Assembly (NCBI RefSeq): GCF_000282035.1
Contig: NZ_AKKA01000067.1
Location: 53,779 to 117,778 of the forward strand
Source: Rhizobium sp. CF122
GTDB lineage: Bacteria; Pseudomonadota; Alphaproteobacteria; Rhizobiales; Rhizobiaceae
DNA: 64,000 nt
Reading direction: 5' to 3'
A program made the translations under genes and the position numbers. Every line of letters begins with the position of its first letter. Position 1 is the stretch's first letter. The notes beneath the pieces are model-generated. The model was not told where the DNA came from. It saw nothing but the letters and a program-made list of their open reading frames with translations, and did no database searches. Below, in pieces: positions 17,760 to 26,157 of this stretch.

Positions 17760-18323
17760 ATGAGCACTCGCGACCTCGTTCTCTCCGCTCTCTTTGCGGC
17801 CATCATCGTCGCGCTCGGCATTCTGCCGCCGATCACGCTTGGTTTCATTCCGGTACCGATCACCGCGCAGTCGCTCGGCGTGATGATGGCGGGTGTCGTG
17901 CTTGGTGCGCGCCGCGGCACGATCGCGGTCCTGATTGTTCTCGTGCTTGTCGCGATCGGCCTTCCGGTCTTGTCAGGCGGCCGCGGCGGGCTTGCCGCTT
18001 TCGCCGCACCGACCACCGGCTTCCTCATCGGTTGGGTATTCGCTGCTTTCGTGACCGGCTGCGTCAGCGAGCGGCTGGTCAAATCCGAACAGTCGGCGCT
18101 GGTGCAGACAGTCGGCTTTTTCCTTGCCGCAATGATCGGTGGCATCGTGGTTCTCTACGCCTTCGGCATCGTCTATCTGGCGGTCGCCGCCCAGCTTGGC
18201 CTCTCCAAGGCCTTCCTCGGCTCGATGGCGTTTATTCCCGGTGACGTCGTCAAGGCGTTCGTTGCGGCTCTTGTCGGCCGCGCGGTCATGGTCGGTTATC
18301 CCCTGCTGCCGGTGCGCAGCTAG
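17760..18323 (+). CDS. bioY: biotin transporter S-component BioY
   Basis: BioY is the integral membrane protein that binds biotin in the BioMNY importer and can also transport alone. The 187-residue sequence has about six hydrophobic helices and the family segments GFIPVPITAQSLGVMMAGVVLGARRG near residues 29-54, GGRGGLAAFAAPTTGFLIGW, and a PGDVVKAFVAA motif in the last helix region. An AGGAG ribosome-binding site lies 6 bases before the ATG. Its TAG stop shares a CTAG tetranucleotide with the convergent thioesterase gene. Confidence 0.94.
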   Translation: MSTRDLVLSALFAAIIVALGILPPITLGFIPVPITAQSLGVMMAGVVLGARRGTIAVLIVLVLVAIGLPVLSGGRGGLAAFAAPTTGFLIGWVFAAFVTGCVSERLVKSEQSALVQTVGFFLAAMIGGIVVLYAFGIVYLAVAAQLGLSKAFLGSMAFIPGDVVKAFVAALVGRAVMVGYPLLPVRS

Positions 18324-18715
18324 TCGACGAAACCGTAAAGCCAGTCACGCGTGACCTCCGGAAGCGGGACTGGCGAACGATCTTCGCGTGAGCGTGCCTG
18401 CCAGATGATTTCGACCTCCGCAGAGCGCTCATCGCCGATATCGGCCGAAATGATGAAGCCAACCGAACGCACGCCGATCTTGTCGACCGATGCCGTGAAC
18501 AGGACTCTCTCGTCGTAATGCATCGGCCGATGCAAGATGCAGGTCACCTTGCTGGCGATATAAAGCGGCTCATTCTCCAACCGTGGCCTCGACGACCAGA
18601 AGGTGGCCAGCACGGACTCGGCATAGGAAATATAGGAACCCAAAAATACCTGGCCGTTCATGTCGACGTCGCGGAACGGCACATTCATCTCAACGGTGCG
18701 CGTGACCTCGTTCAT
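18320..18715 (-). CDS. acyl-CoA thioesterase family protein (4HBT hotdog fold)
   Basis: This 131-residue protein has a single hotdog domain of the YbgC/FadM-like thioesterase group, which hydrolyses acyl-CoA or related thioesters. The N-terminal motif VPFRDVDMNGQVFLGSYISYAES carries the conserved catalytic Asp near residue 16 and the usual aromatic/Glu at the helix start. ATG 18715 was preferred over an upstream TTG at 18730 because family members start just before this strand. The substrate is unknown. Its stop overlaps the bioY stop by 4 bp. Confidence 0.82.
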   Translation of the reverse strand: MNEVTRTVEMNVPFRDVDMNGQVFLGSYISYAESVLATFWSSRPRLENEPLYIASKVTCILHRPMHYDERVLFTASVDKIGVRSVGFIISADIGDERSAEVEIIWQARSREDRSPVPLPEVTRDWLYGFVD

Positions 18716-18876
18716 TGATCTTTCTACCAATTTCCCCCTCCCCGGAGACTAGCCGCGAGGTCGACCGAAGTAAACGGGAGGACCTGTGCGAGGAGCAAGG
18801 TGCGCGCTTGTTGAAATCGCAGCGTCGAGCCCCATCTGCTGTGGATCATGACGGGAGGTAAAGATAGAGTGATCCT

Positions 18877-19812
18877 ATGAGCACCCGCCTTTACGAGCAC
18901 CCGATTTTCCTGGAACACGTAACGCCCGCCGGCCATCCCGAACGGTCCGACCGTCTGCGGGCAATCAACGTGGCCCTGGAGCATCCGAATTTCGCTGGGC
19001 TTGACCGCAAGCGCGCGCCGCAAGCCGCCGAAGAGGCCGTGCTGCTTGCCCATCCCGAAGAGCACCTGCTTTCGGTCCTGCGCCAGGTGCCGGAAGAGGA
19101 TGGCGAAATCAATCAGCTCGAAGCCGATACCTATGCCAGCAGAAAGAGCTTCGAAGCGGCACTGACGGGAATCGGCGGCGCGATGGCCGCTGTCGATGAC
19201 GTCTTCACCGGCAAGGCGGACAACGTCTTCGTTGCTGCCCGCCCGCCCGGCCATCATGCCGAAAAATCGAGGGCGATGGGCTTCTGCTTCTTCAACAATG
19301 CCGCGATCGCCGCCCGTCATGCGCAGAAGGTGCACGGCGCCGAGCGCGTGGCGATCGTCGACTGGGACGTGCACCACGGCAACGGCACGCAGGATATCTT
19401 CTGGGACGATCCTTCCGTGCTCTTCTGCTCGACGCACCAGATGCCGCTTTATCCCGGCACCGGCGCCAAGGACGAGAGCGGTAAGCACGGCACCATTGTC
19501 AACGCGCCACTGTCTCCGAACGTCGGCAGTGATCACTTCCGCGAGGCATTCAAATCGCGCGTGCTGCCGGCGCTGTTCGATTTCCGTCCGGACCTGATCA
19601 TCATCTCGGCCGGCTTCGACGCGCATCACCGCGATCCGCTGGCGCAGATCAATCTCGTCGGCGAAGATTTCGACTGGGCAACCGGGCGCTTGCTCGAGGT
19701 GGCCGACAAAAGTGCCGGAAACCGGGTCGTCAGCCTGCTGGAAGGCGGCTATGATCTCGAAGGCCTCGCCGAATCGGCCGGCCTGCATATTCTCAGAATG
19801 ATGAAGGGTTGA
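18877..19812 (+). CDS. histone-deacetylase-like amidohydrolase
   Basis: This 311-residue zinc hydrolase of the arginase/deacetylase superfamily is related to class II histone deacetylases. In bacteria such proteins act on acetylated polyamines or other acyl-lysine-like amides. The active site is intact: RPPGHHAE with His126-His127, the zinc ligands Asp164 and His166 in DWDVHHGNG, the second zinc Asp in [10 protein letters not shown], and [10 protein letters not shown] near the end. It sits 2 bp upstream of xseB, whose ATG follows the stop almost directly, so the two are co-transcribed. Confidence 0.9.
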   Translation: MSTRLYEHPIFLEHVTPAGHPERSDRLRAINVALEHPNFAGLDRKRAPQAAEEAVLLAHPEEHLLSVLRQVPEEDGEINQLEADTYASRKSFEAALTGIGGAMAAVDDVFTGKADNVFVAARPPGHHAEKSRAMGFCFFNNAAIAARHAQKVHGAERVAIVDWDVHHGNGTQDIFWDDPSVLFCSTHQMPLYPGTGAKDESGKHGTIVNAPLSPNVGSDHFREAFKSRVLPALFDFRPDLIIISAGFDAHHRDPLAQINLVGEDFDWATGRLLEVADKSAGNRVVSLLEGGYDLEGLAESAGLHILRMMKG

Positions 19813-19814
19813 GT

Positions 19815-20066
19815 ATGACTGACAGCGCCAAGCCGGAGGTTTCCGGTCTTTCCTTCGAGAAGGCTGTTGCCGAACTCGAAAGCATCGTGGCCCGGCTGGA
19901 ACGCGGCGACGTGGCGCTGGACGAATCCATCGAGATCTATGAGCGCGGCGAGGCGCTGAAGAAGCATTGCGAAACGCTGCTGTCGGCCGCCGAAAACCGC
20001 ATCGAAAAGATCCGCCTCGACCGCGCCGGCAAGCCGCAGGGCGTCGAGCCGCTGGACGGGCAGTGA
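19815..20066 (+). CDS. xseB: exodeoxyribonuclease VII small subunit
   Basis: XseB is the small subunit of exonuclease VII, which degrades single-stranded DNA with XseA. The 83-residue size fits, and the core signature [20 protein letters not shown] and [17 protein letters not shown] is clear. The ATG at 19815 is preceded by AAGGG inside the end of the deacetylase gene. In many alphaproteobacteria xseB is followed by ispA/dxs and tlyA. Here dxs is 2.5 kb downstream and tlyA 8.3 kb downstream, separated by other genes, and no ispA is present. Confidence 0.94.
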   Translation: MTDSAKPEVSGLSFEKAVAELESIVARLERGDVALDESIEIYERGEALKKHCETLLSAAENRIEKIRLDRAGKPQGVEPLDGQ

Positions 20067-20094
20067 TCGTTCGACCACCGCCATTGCACGCGGA

Positions 20095-20595
20095 CTATTT
20101 CTCCAGACTGATCATCACGTAGGCTTCGCCGCCTTTCCTGTCATGCATGAAGACGAAGCGATGGCCCTGAATGGTGCCGGTAAATGGCACTCCCGCCTTG
20201 TTTCCCTGCGGCGGCGCATCTGCGAACTCGGCGATGGTGCGCAGAAACTGCGCATGAAGGGTGGGATTCGAGCGGTTGGGGCTCGTGACTGCGCATTCCC
20301 GCTTCAGCTTGACCTGAACGGATATAGAATCGTCGCTGGTCATGCCGATGTTCGAATCGCCAAGCTTGGTGGTTTCCTTCACGCCGTAGCGCTTTGCCTT
20401 GGTAAGGGCCGAGGCGAAGGATGGCGCGGAGCGCAAGCAAACATCCTTGAATGCGGCAATGGCGATATCCGTTCCCCTGATCCCGGCGGCGGGTGCAGCC
20501 ATGCCCGCCTGCGGGAGCGCAATGCCCGCAACAAGCGTCATTGCAAGAAGGGCAGATGCCGCTTTGGGCGTTGCCGTTATGAACATAATCGTCAT
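20095..20595 (-). CDS. hypothetical secreted protein
   Basis: This 166-residue protein has a probable signal peptide (hydrophobic stretch ALLAMTLVAGIALPQAGMAA, cleavage near residue 30). The mature part has two cysteines, CLRSAP and RECAVTS, that could form a disulfide. The motif TGTIQGHRFVFMHDRKGGEAYVMISLEK ends the protein. I do not recognise a family. The ATG at 20595 was chosen because the hydrophobic leader starts there and GGAG lies about 10 bases upstream, inside the end of the preceding gene. It directly follows the frameshifted lipoprotein gene, so both probably belong to one transcript. Confidence 0.65.
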   Translation of the reverse strand: MTIMFITATPKAASALLAMTLVAGIALPQAGMAAPAAGIRGTDIAIAAFKDVCLRSAPSFASALTKAKRYGVKETTKLGDSNIGMTSDDSISVQVKLKRECAVTSPNRSNPTLHAQFLRTIAEFADAPPQGNKAGVPFTGTIQGHRFVFMHDRKGGEAYVMISLEK

Positions 20596-20596
20596 A

Positions 20597-21353
20597 CTAT
20601 TGTTTCTCCGTTGTTTTTTTATTTTCTGGAAGCAAGAGGCCGTCATAGGCTGAAAATTTCCTGTAGGTAATGCGGGCATAGATTTCCGGCAGGTTCCGCT
20701 TGATGACCTCCCTGAACGGTTGGGGCGCCTCCGATCCCACAAGACGGGCCGTCTCGTTCTTGAAGAAGACGCCGCTCGAACCCGTCGAGACGATATCGAT
20801 GATGCCGGCATCGACGATTTCGCCCTTTCCGATCACGATAGAATTATCGCCTAGAATTGGAATTTGCGGATTCGAGCCCTTTACACCGAGCAATCCGACA
20901 TTTCCAAACAAGGTGACGATGTAGCGCCCGGGCTCAATTGGCCGGAAAGACGTGCGGATGTCTTCGACGGCCGTTGCCTTGGCGATCGCTGGCAGGTTCA
21001 GCGTAAGCATCTGCATCGAAAGCTTGGCAAACTCCTTCAGGGCCTTGTCGCCATAGAGACCGGTGGGCTGTCCCAACTCGACAAAAGGACCCGGATCGAT
21101 CCTGCCATCGACGATCTTCTGGAGGGCGGACCTGACCTCTCTGGCAATAAGTCCCGTTCAATGAGACACGAACGACGGCTGCGGCACCTTTCTCCTGAAC
21201 CATGGAGTTCGCGCGCTTGCCGGCCTCCTTTGCGCTCTCGTTCATTTCCAGCGAATTCGGATTTGTCCCGCAGGAGGAGAGAGCTACTCCCACTGCCAAG
21301 AGACCGGCTGTTGCGCTCGTCTTTCTAACCTTACGCCTTTGATTATATTGCAT
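20597..21353 (-). pseudogene. lipoprotein gene broken by a single-base frameshift
   Basis: Two overlapping frames on this strand join into one protein of about 250 residues if one base is removed. The N-terminal part starts at ATG 21353 and has a lipobox Leu-Ser-Ser-Cys near residue 28, then runs to VVRVSLNG. It then enters out-of-frame sequence, while the continuation LIAREVRSALQKIVDG is one base away and runs to a TAG at 20597. The switch falls at the CCC triplet 21153-21155 (GGG on the coding strand). The total of 757 bases is 3n+1, as expected for one inserted base. The product is unknown. It could be a pseudogene or a sequencing error. Confidence 0.75.
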
Positions 21354-21573
21354 ATACGACAATATTCCCGCTGTTCAAAACACCTCTTTTGCTGGCAGGT
21401 ATTTCAAAATGAAACAAGGCATCCCGGCCGTTCCGGCAGCAAAGTCTGCTGGTCGGTGAAGAAACGCTTTATACTATCGAACGGATTATATCGGCTGTGC
21501 CGCATTGCCGGCCGCCGCTTGCCTCTGCGCCGCTTGCGGTTAAGGTGTTGCTACTCTGATCGGAGACCCGCTC

Positions 21574-22497
21574 ATGTCCTTCTTCCCCGGTAAAGACCCC
21601 CTGCCCGGCGACGCCTTCAGTTGCGACGCGATCGAGAACCTCATCATCCCGCGCACCAGCGATATCGGCGGTTTCGAGGTGCGGCGAGCGCTGCCGACGC
21701 GGCAGCGGCGGCTCGTCGGGCCGTTCATCTTCTTCGACCGCATGGGGCCGGCGATCCTGAAGCCGAACGAGGCCCTGGACGTACGGCCGCATCCGCATAT
21801 CGGGCTGTCGACGGTCACCTACCTCTTCGACGGCGAGATCCGGCATCGGGACAGCCTCGGCACCGAAAAGGTCATTCGCCCCGGCGACATCAACCTGATG
21901 ACGGCAGGACGCGGCATCGTGCATTCCGAGCGCACGCCCGACAACTTGCGCGGCCATCCGCTGTTGATGTCGGGCCTGCAGACATGGCTTGCCCTGCCCG
22001 ACGACAAGGAGGAGATTAATCCCTCCTTTGCACACACCGAAAAGAGCGACATGCCCGTGATCGACGAACGTGGCGTGCGCGGACGCGTCGTCATCGGATC
22101 GTTCGAGGGAATGTCCTCGCCGGTGAAGGTGTTCTCGGACACGCTCTATGCCGATATCAGTCTCGAGGCCGGCGTAAAGTTTCCCTTCGCTGCGGGACAC
22201 GAGGAGCGGGCGGCCTACGTGCTGTCAGGCGAAGTCGTGATATCGGGCGATAGATTTGCCGCCGATCAGCTCCTCGTCTTCCGCCCCGGCGATGCGATCA
22301 CGCTCGAAGCAGGCAGAGAGGGCTGCCATCTGATGCTGTTCGGTGGAGCGGCACTGAACTCGAAGCGCTACATCTGGTGGAACTTCGTTTCGTCCTCGAA
22401 AGAGCGCATCGAAAAGGCAAAAGAAGAGTGGCGGACCGGCAAGTTCGACATCGTTCCGGGGGACGAAGAAGAATTCATACCTTTGCCGGAAGGCTGA
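21574..22497 (+). CDS. pirin family protein
   Basis: This 307-residue bicupin of the pirin family has the N-terminal metal site intact: His73 and His75 in RPHPHIGLST, His117 and Glu119 in GIVHSE. Bacterial pirins bind iron; some have quercetin dioxygenase activity and others act as redox regulators, so the role here is open. The C-terminal cupin (ERAAYVLSGEVVISGDRF) is also present. A GGAG lies 11 bases before the ATG. The gene is upstream of dxs with a 106-bp gap. Confidence 0.9.
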   Translation: MSFFPGKDPLPGDAFSCDAIENLIIPRTSDIGGFEVRRALPTRQRRLVGPFIFFDRMGPAILKPNEALDVRPHPHIGLSTVTYLFDGEIRHRDSLGTEKVIRPGDINLMTAGRGIVHSERTPDNLRGHPLLMSGLQTWLALPDDKEEINPSFAHTEKSDMPVIDERGVRGRVVIGSFEGMSSPVKVFSDTLYADISLEAGVKFPFAAGHEERAAYVLSGEVVISGDRFAADQLLVFRPGDAITLEAGREGCHLMLFGGAALNSKRYIWWNFVSSSKERIEKAKEEWRTGKFDIVPGDEEEFIPLPEG

Positions 22498-22603
22498 TCT
22501 CCTCTAGAAAGGAGTTTCAGCCGTTCTTGAAATCGACTTTTTTCACCGCAATTTATGGCTTAAAGGCATCCTGCCCAAGAATGACAAGAAAGAGCGCCCA
22601 CCC

Positions 22604-24520
22604 GTGACACAACCGCCGAAGACGCCGCTGCTGGACAAGGTTACCTATCCGGCCGACCTCCGACAGCTGGAGGATCGCGACCTGCCGCAGCTTGCGCGCG
22701 AGGTGCGGGATGAAATGATCGACGCGGTGTCACGCACCGGCGGCCATCTCGGCGCGGGCCTCGGCGTGGTGGAGCTGACGATTGCGATCCACAGCGTCTT
22801 TAATACGCCGGAAGATCGGCTGATCTTCGATGTCGGACACCAGTGCTATCCGCACAAGATTCTGACCGGACGACGCGACCGCATCCGCACGCTGCGCCAG
22901 GAAGACGGACTTTCCGGTTTCACGCGGCGCGCTGAAAGCGAATACGATCCCTTTGGCGCCGCTCATTCTTCGACGTCGATTTCCGCCGGCCTCGGCATGG
23001 CGGTTGCCTCGGAGCTCGACAAGACCGACCGCCGCGTGATCGCGGTGATCGGCGACGGCGCGATGTCGGCCGGCATGGCCTATGAGGCCTTGAACAACGC
23101 TGGCGCACTCGATGCCCGGCTGATCGTCATCCTCAACGACAACGACATGTCGATTGCGCCGCCGACCGGCGCGATGAGCGCCTATCTCGCGCGCCTAGCC
23201 TCCGGCCGCACCTACATGGGCTTCCGTGATTTCGGCAAGAAACTGACGGCCTACCTTGGTAAGAACGTCGATCGCGCCATCACCCGCGCGGTCGAGCATG
23301 CCCGCGGCTATGTGACTGGCGGGACCATGTTCGAAGAGATGGGCTTCTATCATATCGGTCCGATCGACGGTCATTCCTTCGAGCACCTGCTGCCGGTGCT
23401 GCGCAATGTACGAGACAATGCGGAAGGTCCGGTTCTGATCCATGTCGTGACGCAGAAGGGCAAGGGCTATGCGCCGGCGGAGGCTGCAGCCGACAAATAC
23501 CACGGCGTCAACAAGTTCGACGTCATCACCGGGGCGCAGGCGAAGGTGAAGCCGAACGCACCGAGCTACACGAGTGTTTTCGCCGAAGCGCTGGTGCAGG
23601 AAGCGGAGCTCGACGACAAGATCGTCGGCATCACCGCCGCCATGCCCAACGGTACCGGGCTCGACAAGCTCGCAAGCGTCTTCCCGTCGCGGTGCTTCGA
23701 TGTCGGCATCGCCGAACAGCATGCGGTGACCTTTGCGGCGGGCCTCGCAGCCGAGGGCTTCAAGCCGTTCGCCGCCCTCTACTCGACCTTCCTGCAGCGT
23801 GCATACGACCAGGTCGTCCACGACGTTGCGATCCAGGGGCTGCCGGTTCGCTTCCCCATCGATCGCGCCGGCTTTGTCGGCGCCGATGGCCCGACCCATG
23901 CAGGTTCGTTCGATACGACCTTCCTGGCCACCCTGCCCGGCTTCGTGGTCATGGCGGCGGCGGATGAGGCCGAACTGAAACACATGGTGCGAACCGCAGC
24001 GGCCTATGATGCCGGTCCGATCTCGTTCCGATATCCGCGCGGCGAAGGCGTCGGCATCGAAATGCCTGCCCGCGGCGAGATCCTGCAGATCGGCAAGGGC
24101 CGCGTCGTCAAGGAAGGCTCTAAGGTGGCGCTGCTTTCCTTCGGCACCCGCCTCGCCGACTGTCTACTTGCGGCAGAGGATCTGGATGCAGCCGGCCTTT
24201 CGACGACGGTTGCCGATGCGCGCTTTGCCAAGCCGCTGGATCACGAACTGATCCGCCAGCTTGCCCGCCACCACGAAATCCTGATCACCGTCGAGGAAGG
24301 TGCAATCGGTGGCTTCGGCAGCCAGGTCATCCAGTTCCTGGCGATGGACGGTCTCCTCGACAACGGCCTGAAGATCCGCTCGCTTGTCATGCCCGACGTG
24401 TGGATGGAACAGGCAAAGCCGGAAGTAATGAATGCCCACGCAGGCCTCGACCGTGCAGGGATCGTCTCGACGGTGTTCAAGGCGCTTGGCCGTGGCCTGG
24501 CTGTCGGCGTCGCAGGCTAG
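22604..24520 (+). CDS. dxs: 1-deoxy-D-xylulose-5-phosphate synthase
   Basis: Dxs condenses pyruvate and glyceraldehyde 3-phosphate to DXP, the entry to the MEP isoprenoid pathway, and needs thiamine diphosphate. The 638-residue length is typical. The [14 protein letters not shown] block lies near residue 46, the [13 protein letters not shown] segment near 80, the thiamine-binding [18 protein letters not shown] near 150, and the [18 protein letters not shown] transketolase motif near 365. The start is GTG at 22604, with AAGAAAGAG about 8-16 bases upstream. It is followed by an RNA-like regulatory region and the MFS gene. Confidence 0.96.
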   Translation: MTQPPKTPLLDKVTYPADLRQLEDRDLPQLAREVRDEMIDAVSRTGGHLGAGLGVVELTIAIHSVFNTPEDRLIFDVGHQCYPHKILTGRRDRIRTLRQEDGLSGFTRRAESEYDPFGAAHSSTSISAGLGMAVASELDKTDRRVIAVIGDGAMSAGMAYEALNNAGALDARLIVILNDNDMSIAPPTGAMSAYLARLASGRTYMGFRDFGKKLTAYLGKNVDRAITRAVEHARGYVTGGTMFEEMGFYHIGPIDGHSFEHLLPVLRNVRDNAEGPVLIHVVTQKGKGYAPAEAAADKYHGVNKFDVITGAQAKVKPNAPSYTSVFAEALVQEAELDDKIVGITAAMPNGTGLDKLASVFPSRCFDVGIAEQHAVTFAAGLAAEGFKPFAALYSTFLQRAYDQVVHDVAIQGLPVRFPIDRAGFVGADGPTHAGSFDTTFLATLPGFVVMAAADEAELKHMVRTAAAYDAGPISFRYPRGEGVGIEMPARGEILQIGKGRVVKEGSKVALLSFGTRLADCLLAAEDLDAAGLSTTVADARFAKPLDHELIRQLARHHEILITVEEGAIGGFGSQVIQFLAMDGLLDNGLKIRSLVMPDVWMEQAKPEVMNAHAGLDRAGIVSTVFKALGRGLAVGVAG

Positions 24521-24584
24521 ACTCCTGCATCCTTGCCGGCACGAAATGGCGGCCTGACGCACAGGCCGTCTCTGCCTGCCTGCA

Positions 24585-24613
24585 TTGACGACAGGCAAAT
24601 TTCTCTCTAGCCG
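24585..24613 (+). promoter_or_regulatory. candidate promoter driving the leader peptide RNA
   Basis: TTGACG (24585-24590) is followed after 17 bp by TAGCCG (24608-24613). The -35 is good and the -10 is poor. The spacing would place transcription start at about 24620-24622, at the A of the leader ATG, which would make the leader peptide mRNA leaderless or nearly so. Confidence 0.35.
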
Positions 24614-24621
24614 TAACGATC

Positions 24622-24678
24622 ATGAAAATCGCAATGGTTCTCATCGTGGTGATAGAGCGCATGGGCGGGATGGCATAG
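24622..24678 (+). CDS. candidate 18-residue leader peptide rich in Ile/Val/Leu/Met
   Basis: The reading frame ATG...TAG encodes MKIAMVLIVVIERMGGMA. Branched-chain codons (Ile, Val, Leu, Ile, Val, Val, Ile) are concentrated at codons 3-11, as in attenuator leader peptides of ilv-type operons. The stop codon falls in the loop of a perfect hairpin, and a Rho-independent terminator follows 33 bp later. No Shine-Dalgarno is visible, but the predicted transcription start is close to the ATG, so translation may be leaderless, as I recall for rhizobial trpL. Whether it is translated is unproven. Confidence 0.45.
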   Translation: MKIAMVLIVVIERMGGMA

Positions 24679-24703
24679 CCATCCGGCGAAAGCACCCATG
24701 CGC
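24657..24703 (+). promoter_or_regulatory. structured leader RNA: nested hairpin between leader peptide and terminator
   Basis: An outer 9-bp stem, GCGCATGGG (24657-24665) with CCCATGCGC (24695-24703), encloses a perfect 7-bp hairpin, GGATGGC-ATA-GCCATCC (24668-24684). It also encloses a minimal GC-GAAA-GC tetraloop (24686-24693). The outer 5' arm and inner hairpin overlap the end of the leader reading frame, so a translating ribosome would disrupt them. I could not match it to a known riboswitch from memory. No obvious pairing between these arms and the terminator stem was found, so the switching mechanism is open. Confidence 0.5.
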
Positions 24704-24710
24704 GGTAAGC

Positions 24711-24733
24711 AGGCTCCTGACGGGGCCTTTTTT
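24711..24733 (+). terminator. Rho-independent terminator upstream of the MFS exporter gene
   Basis: The stem AGGCTCC/GGGGCCT with loop TGAC is followed by a run of T (24728-24733). It lies 64 bp upstream of the exporter ATG, so it would end a short RNA of about 110 nt or attenuate read-through into the exporter gene. Confidence 0.75.
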
Positions 24734-24797
24734 ATGGCTGGAGTTCAGCGCGCCTCGTCAGGCTTTCACCATCTCCCACGGAAAAGAGACCAACGCC

Positions 24798-26054
24798 ATG
24801 ACGGGCCACAATCCCATTGACACTTCGAGCACACCAAGGACCCGGAAAACCGTAGTCCCTTCCACTGCTAGCCCGCCGCGGCTGACGACCCTCATCCTGC
24901 TCTCGGCGATCGCCGTGCTGCCGGTGAACGCGATCCTGCCGTCGCTACCGCATATTGCCGCGACGTTCCGAGCTGATTTCGCACTCGTCAACCTCGCGGT
25001 TGCCGGCTACGCGATCGCCACCGCCTTGACGAACCTCGTCGCGGGTGCAATCTCGGATCGATACGGACGCAGGCCGGTAGCATTAATTGCGATTTCGATA
25101 TTCATCGCCGCGTCTGTTGGCTGCGCGCTCGCGACCAATATTGGCGTCTTCCTTCTGTTTCGGGCGATGCAAGCGTCCATAGCGACCTGCTTTTCCATCG
25201 CGCTCGTCGTCATCAAGGAAACGTCGGCCGAACGCAAAGCGGCGAGCAAGTTGGGTTATCTGGCCATGGGATGGGCGATCGCACCGATGCTCGGTCCGCT
25301 GTTTGGCGGGTTTCTGGACGAGTTGTTCGGATGGCGGGCAATCTTCGTCGTCTTCGCGATCCTTGGTGCGGCAGCACTCGCCTTGTCTATCAGCGAGCTG
25401 AAAGAGACTGCTGCGATCTTTTCCGGCGCAAGGGCCAACTACCTCGCCTCCTATGGCCAGCTACTGCATTCGGCACGGTTCTGGACGTACACCCTGTGCA
25501 TGACCTTCTCCATGGGCACACTTTACATCTTCCTTGGAGGCGCACCGTTGGCGATCGGTAAATCGCTTGATGGGTCAACAGCGGCACTGGGCCTCTACAT
25601 GGGAATGATCCCCGCAGGCTTTATCCTGGGCAGCTATTTGGCTGGCCGCTACGCCTCCAGACTTCCGCTCGGCACCATGCTTGTTCTCGCGCGTCTGCTG
25701 ACGTGCATGGGGCTGTTGGTCGGTTTGAGCCTGTCGATGTCGGGAAATACCCACATCCTGGCATTCTTTGGGCCTTGCGTGTTCATCGGCATCGGCAACG
25801 GGCTGACCATGCCTGCCGCCAACACCGGCGTGCTTTCGGTGCATGTGGAACTCGCCGGAACTGCCGCAGGGCTGGCCGCTGCGATGTCGATCGCCGGTGG
25901 AGCGCTTGTCGTCGCGATTGCCGGTGTGTTTGTCGCGCAGTTAGCAACAGTCGATGCGCTCTTCGGGGCGATGCTGATATCGGCATCGCTCGCAATGTTG
26001 GCAGCGCTCTGCGCAGCTTTTCTGGATCGACCTATTGCCGAACCAAATTCCTAG
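24798..26054 (+). CDS. MFS drug-exporter-like protein (Bcr/CflA, DHA1 type)
   Basis: This 418-residue major facilitator with about 12 membrane helices resembles proton-driven Bcr/CflA exporters, which pump drugs and sometimes amino acids such as cysteine. The motif A loop between helices 2 and 3 reads GAISDRYGRRPVALI, and the antiporter-type segment GWAIAPMLGPLFGGFLDELFGWRAIF covers helix 5-6. The start ATG 24798 has GGAAAAGAGA upstream; an in-frame extension would run back through the leader RNA and is rejected. The terminator and leader peptide in front suggest expression is controlled by attenuation. The substrate is unknown. Confidence 0.87.
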   Translation: MTGHNPIDTSSTPRTRKTVVPSTASPPRLTTLILLSAIAVLPVNAILPSLPHIAATFRADFALVNLAVAGYAIATALTNLVAGAISDRYGRRPVALIAISIFIAASVGCALATNIGVFLLFRAMQASIATCFSIALVVIKETSAERKAASKLGYLAMGWAIAPMLGPLFGGFLDELFGWRAIFVVFAILGAAALALSISELKETAAIFSGARANYLASYGQLLHSARFWTYTLCMTFSMGTLYIFLGGAPLAIGKSLDGSTAALGLYMGMIPAGFILGSYLAGRYASRLPLGTMLVLARLLTCMGLLVGLSLSMSGNTHILAFFGPCVFIGIGNGLTMPAANTGVLSVHVELAGTAAGLAAAMSIAGGALVVAIAGVFVAQLATVDALFGAMLISASLAMLAALCAAFLDRPIAEPNS

Positions 26055-26105
26055 CGGGAGTGGTCTCCAAGCGGTCCGATAGCGGGAGTGTCCCCACCCC
26101 ATTGA

Positions 26106-26137
26106 AAGGGCGACCCGATCAAGCCGCCCTTCTTTTT
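26106..26137 (+). terminator. terminator between MFS gene and convergent chemoreceptor gene
   Basis: AAGGGCG (26106-26112) pairs with CGCCCTT (26125-26131), followed by CTTTTT. It serves the MFS gene on this strand. The same stem can work on the other strand for the chemoreceptor, though its T-run there is short. Confidence 0.7.
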
Positions 26138-26157
26138 CGTTCGAATGAGCCTGCGTC

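Noticed and set aside
20934..21076. Two independent genes instead of one frameshifted lipoprotein gene
   Set aside because: The second frame's first Met has no ribosome-binding site, its upstream sequence continues in frame as plausible protein, and a one-base change joins both.
21153..21155. Programmed ribosomal frameshift at the CCC/GGG triplet
   Set aside because: There is no heptameric slippery sequence or downstream stimulator visible; mutation or sequencing error is simpler.
22499..22514. CTCCT-CTAGAA-AGGAG hairpin after the pirin gene
   Set aside because: The stem is only 5 bp with three T after it, too weak to call a terminator.
24551..24567. GGCCTG-ACGCA-CAGGCC hairpin after dxs as a terminator
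   Set aside because: The stem is good but no T-run follows, so it cannot be called a Rho-independent terminator with confidence.
24657..24733. Known riboswitch class (fluoride, guanidine, SAM-II, preQ1) upstream of the exporter
   Set aside because: The conserved bases of these classes, as far as I remember them, are not present; a leader-peptide attenuator fits better.
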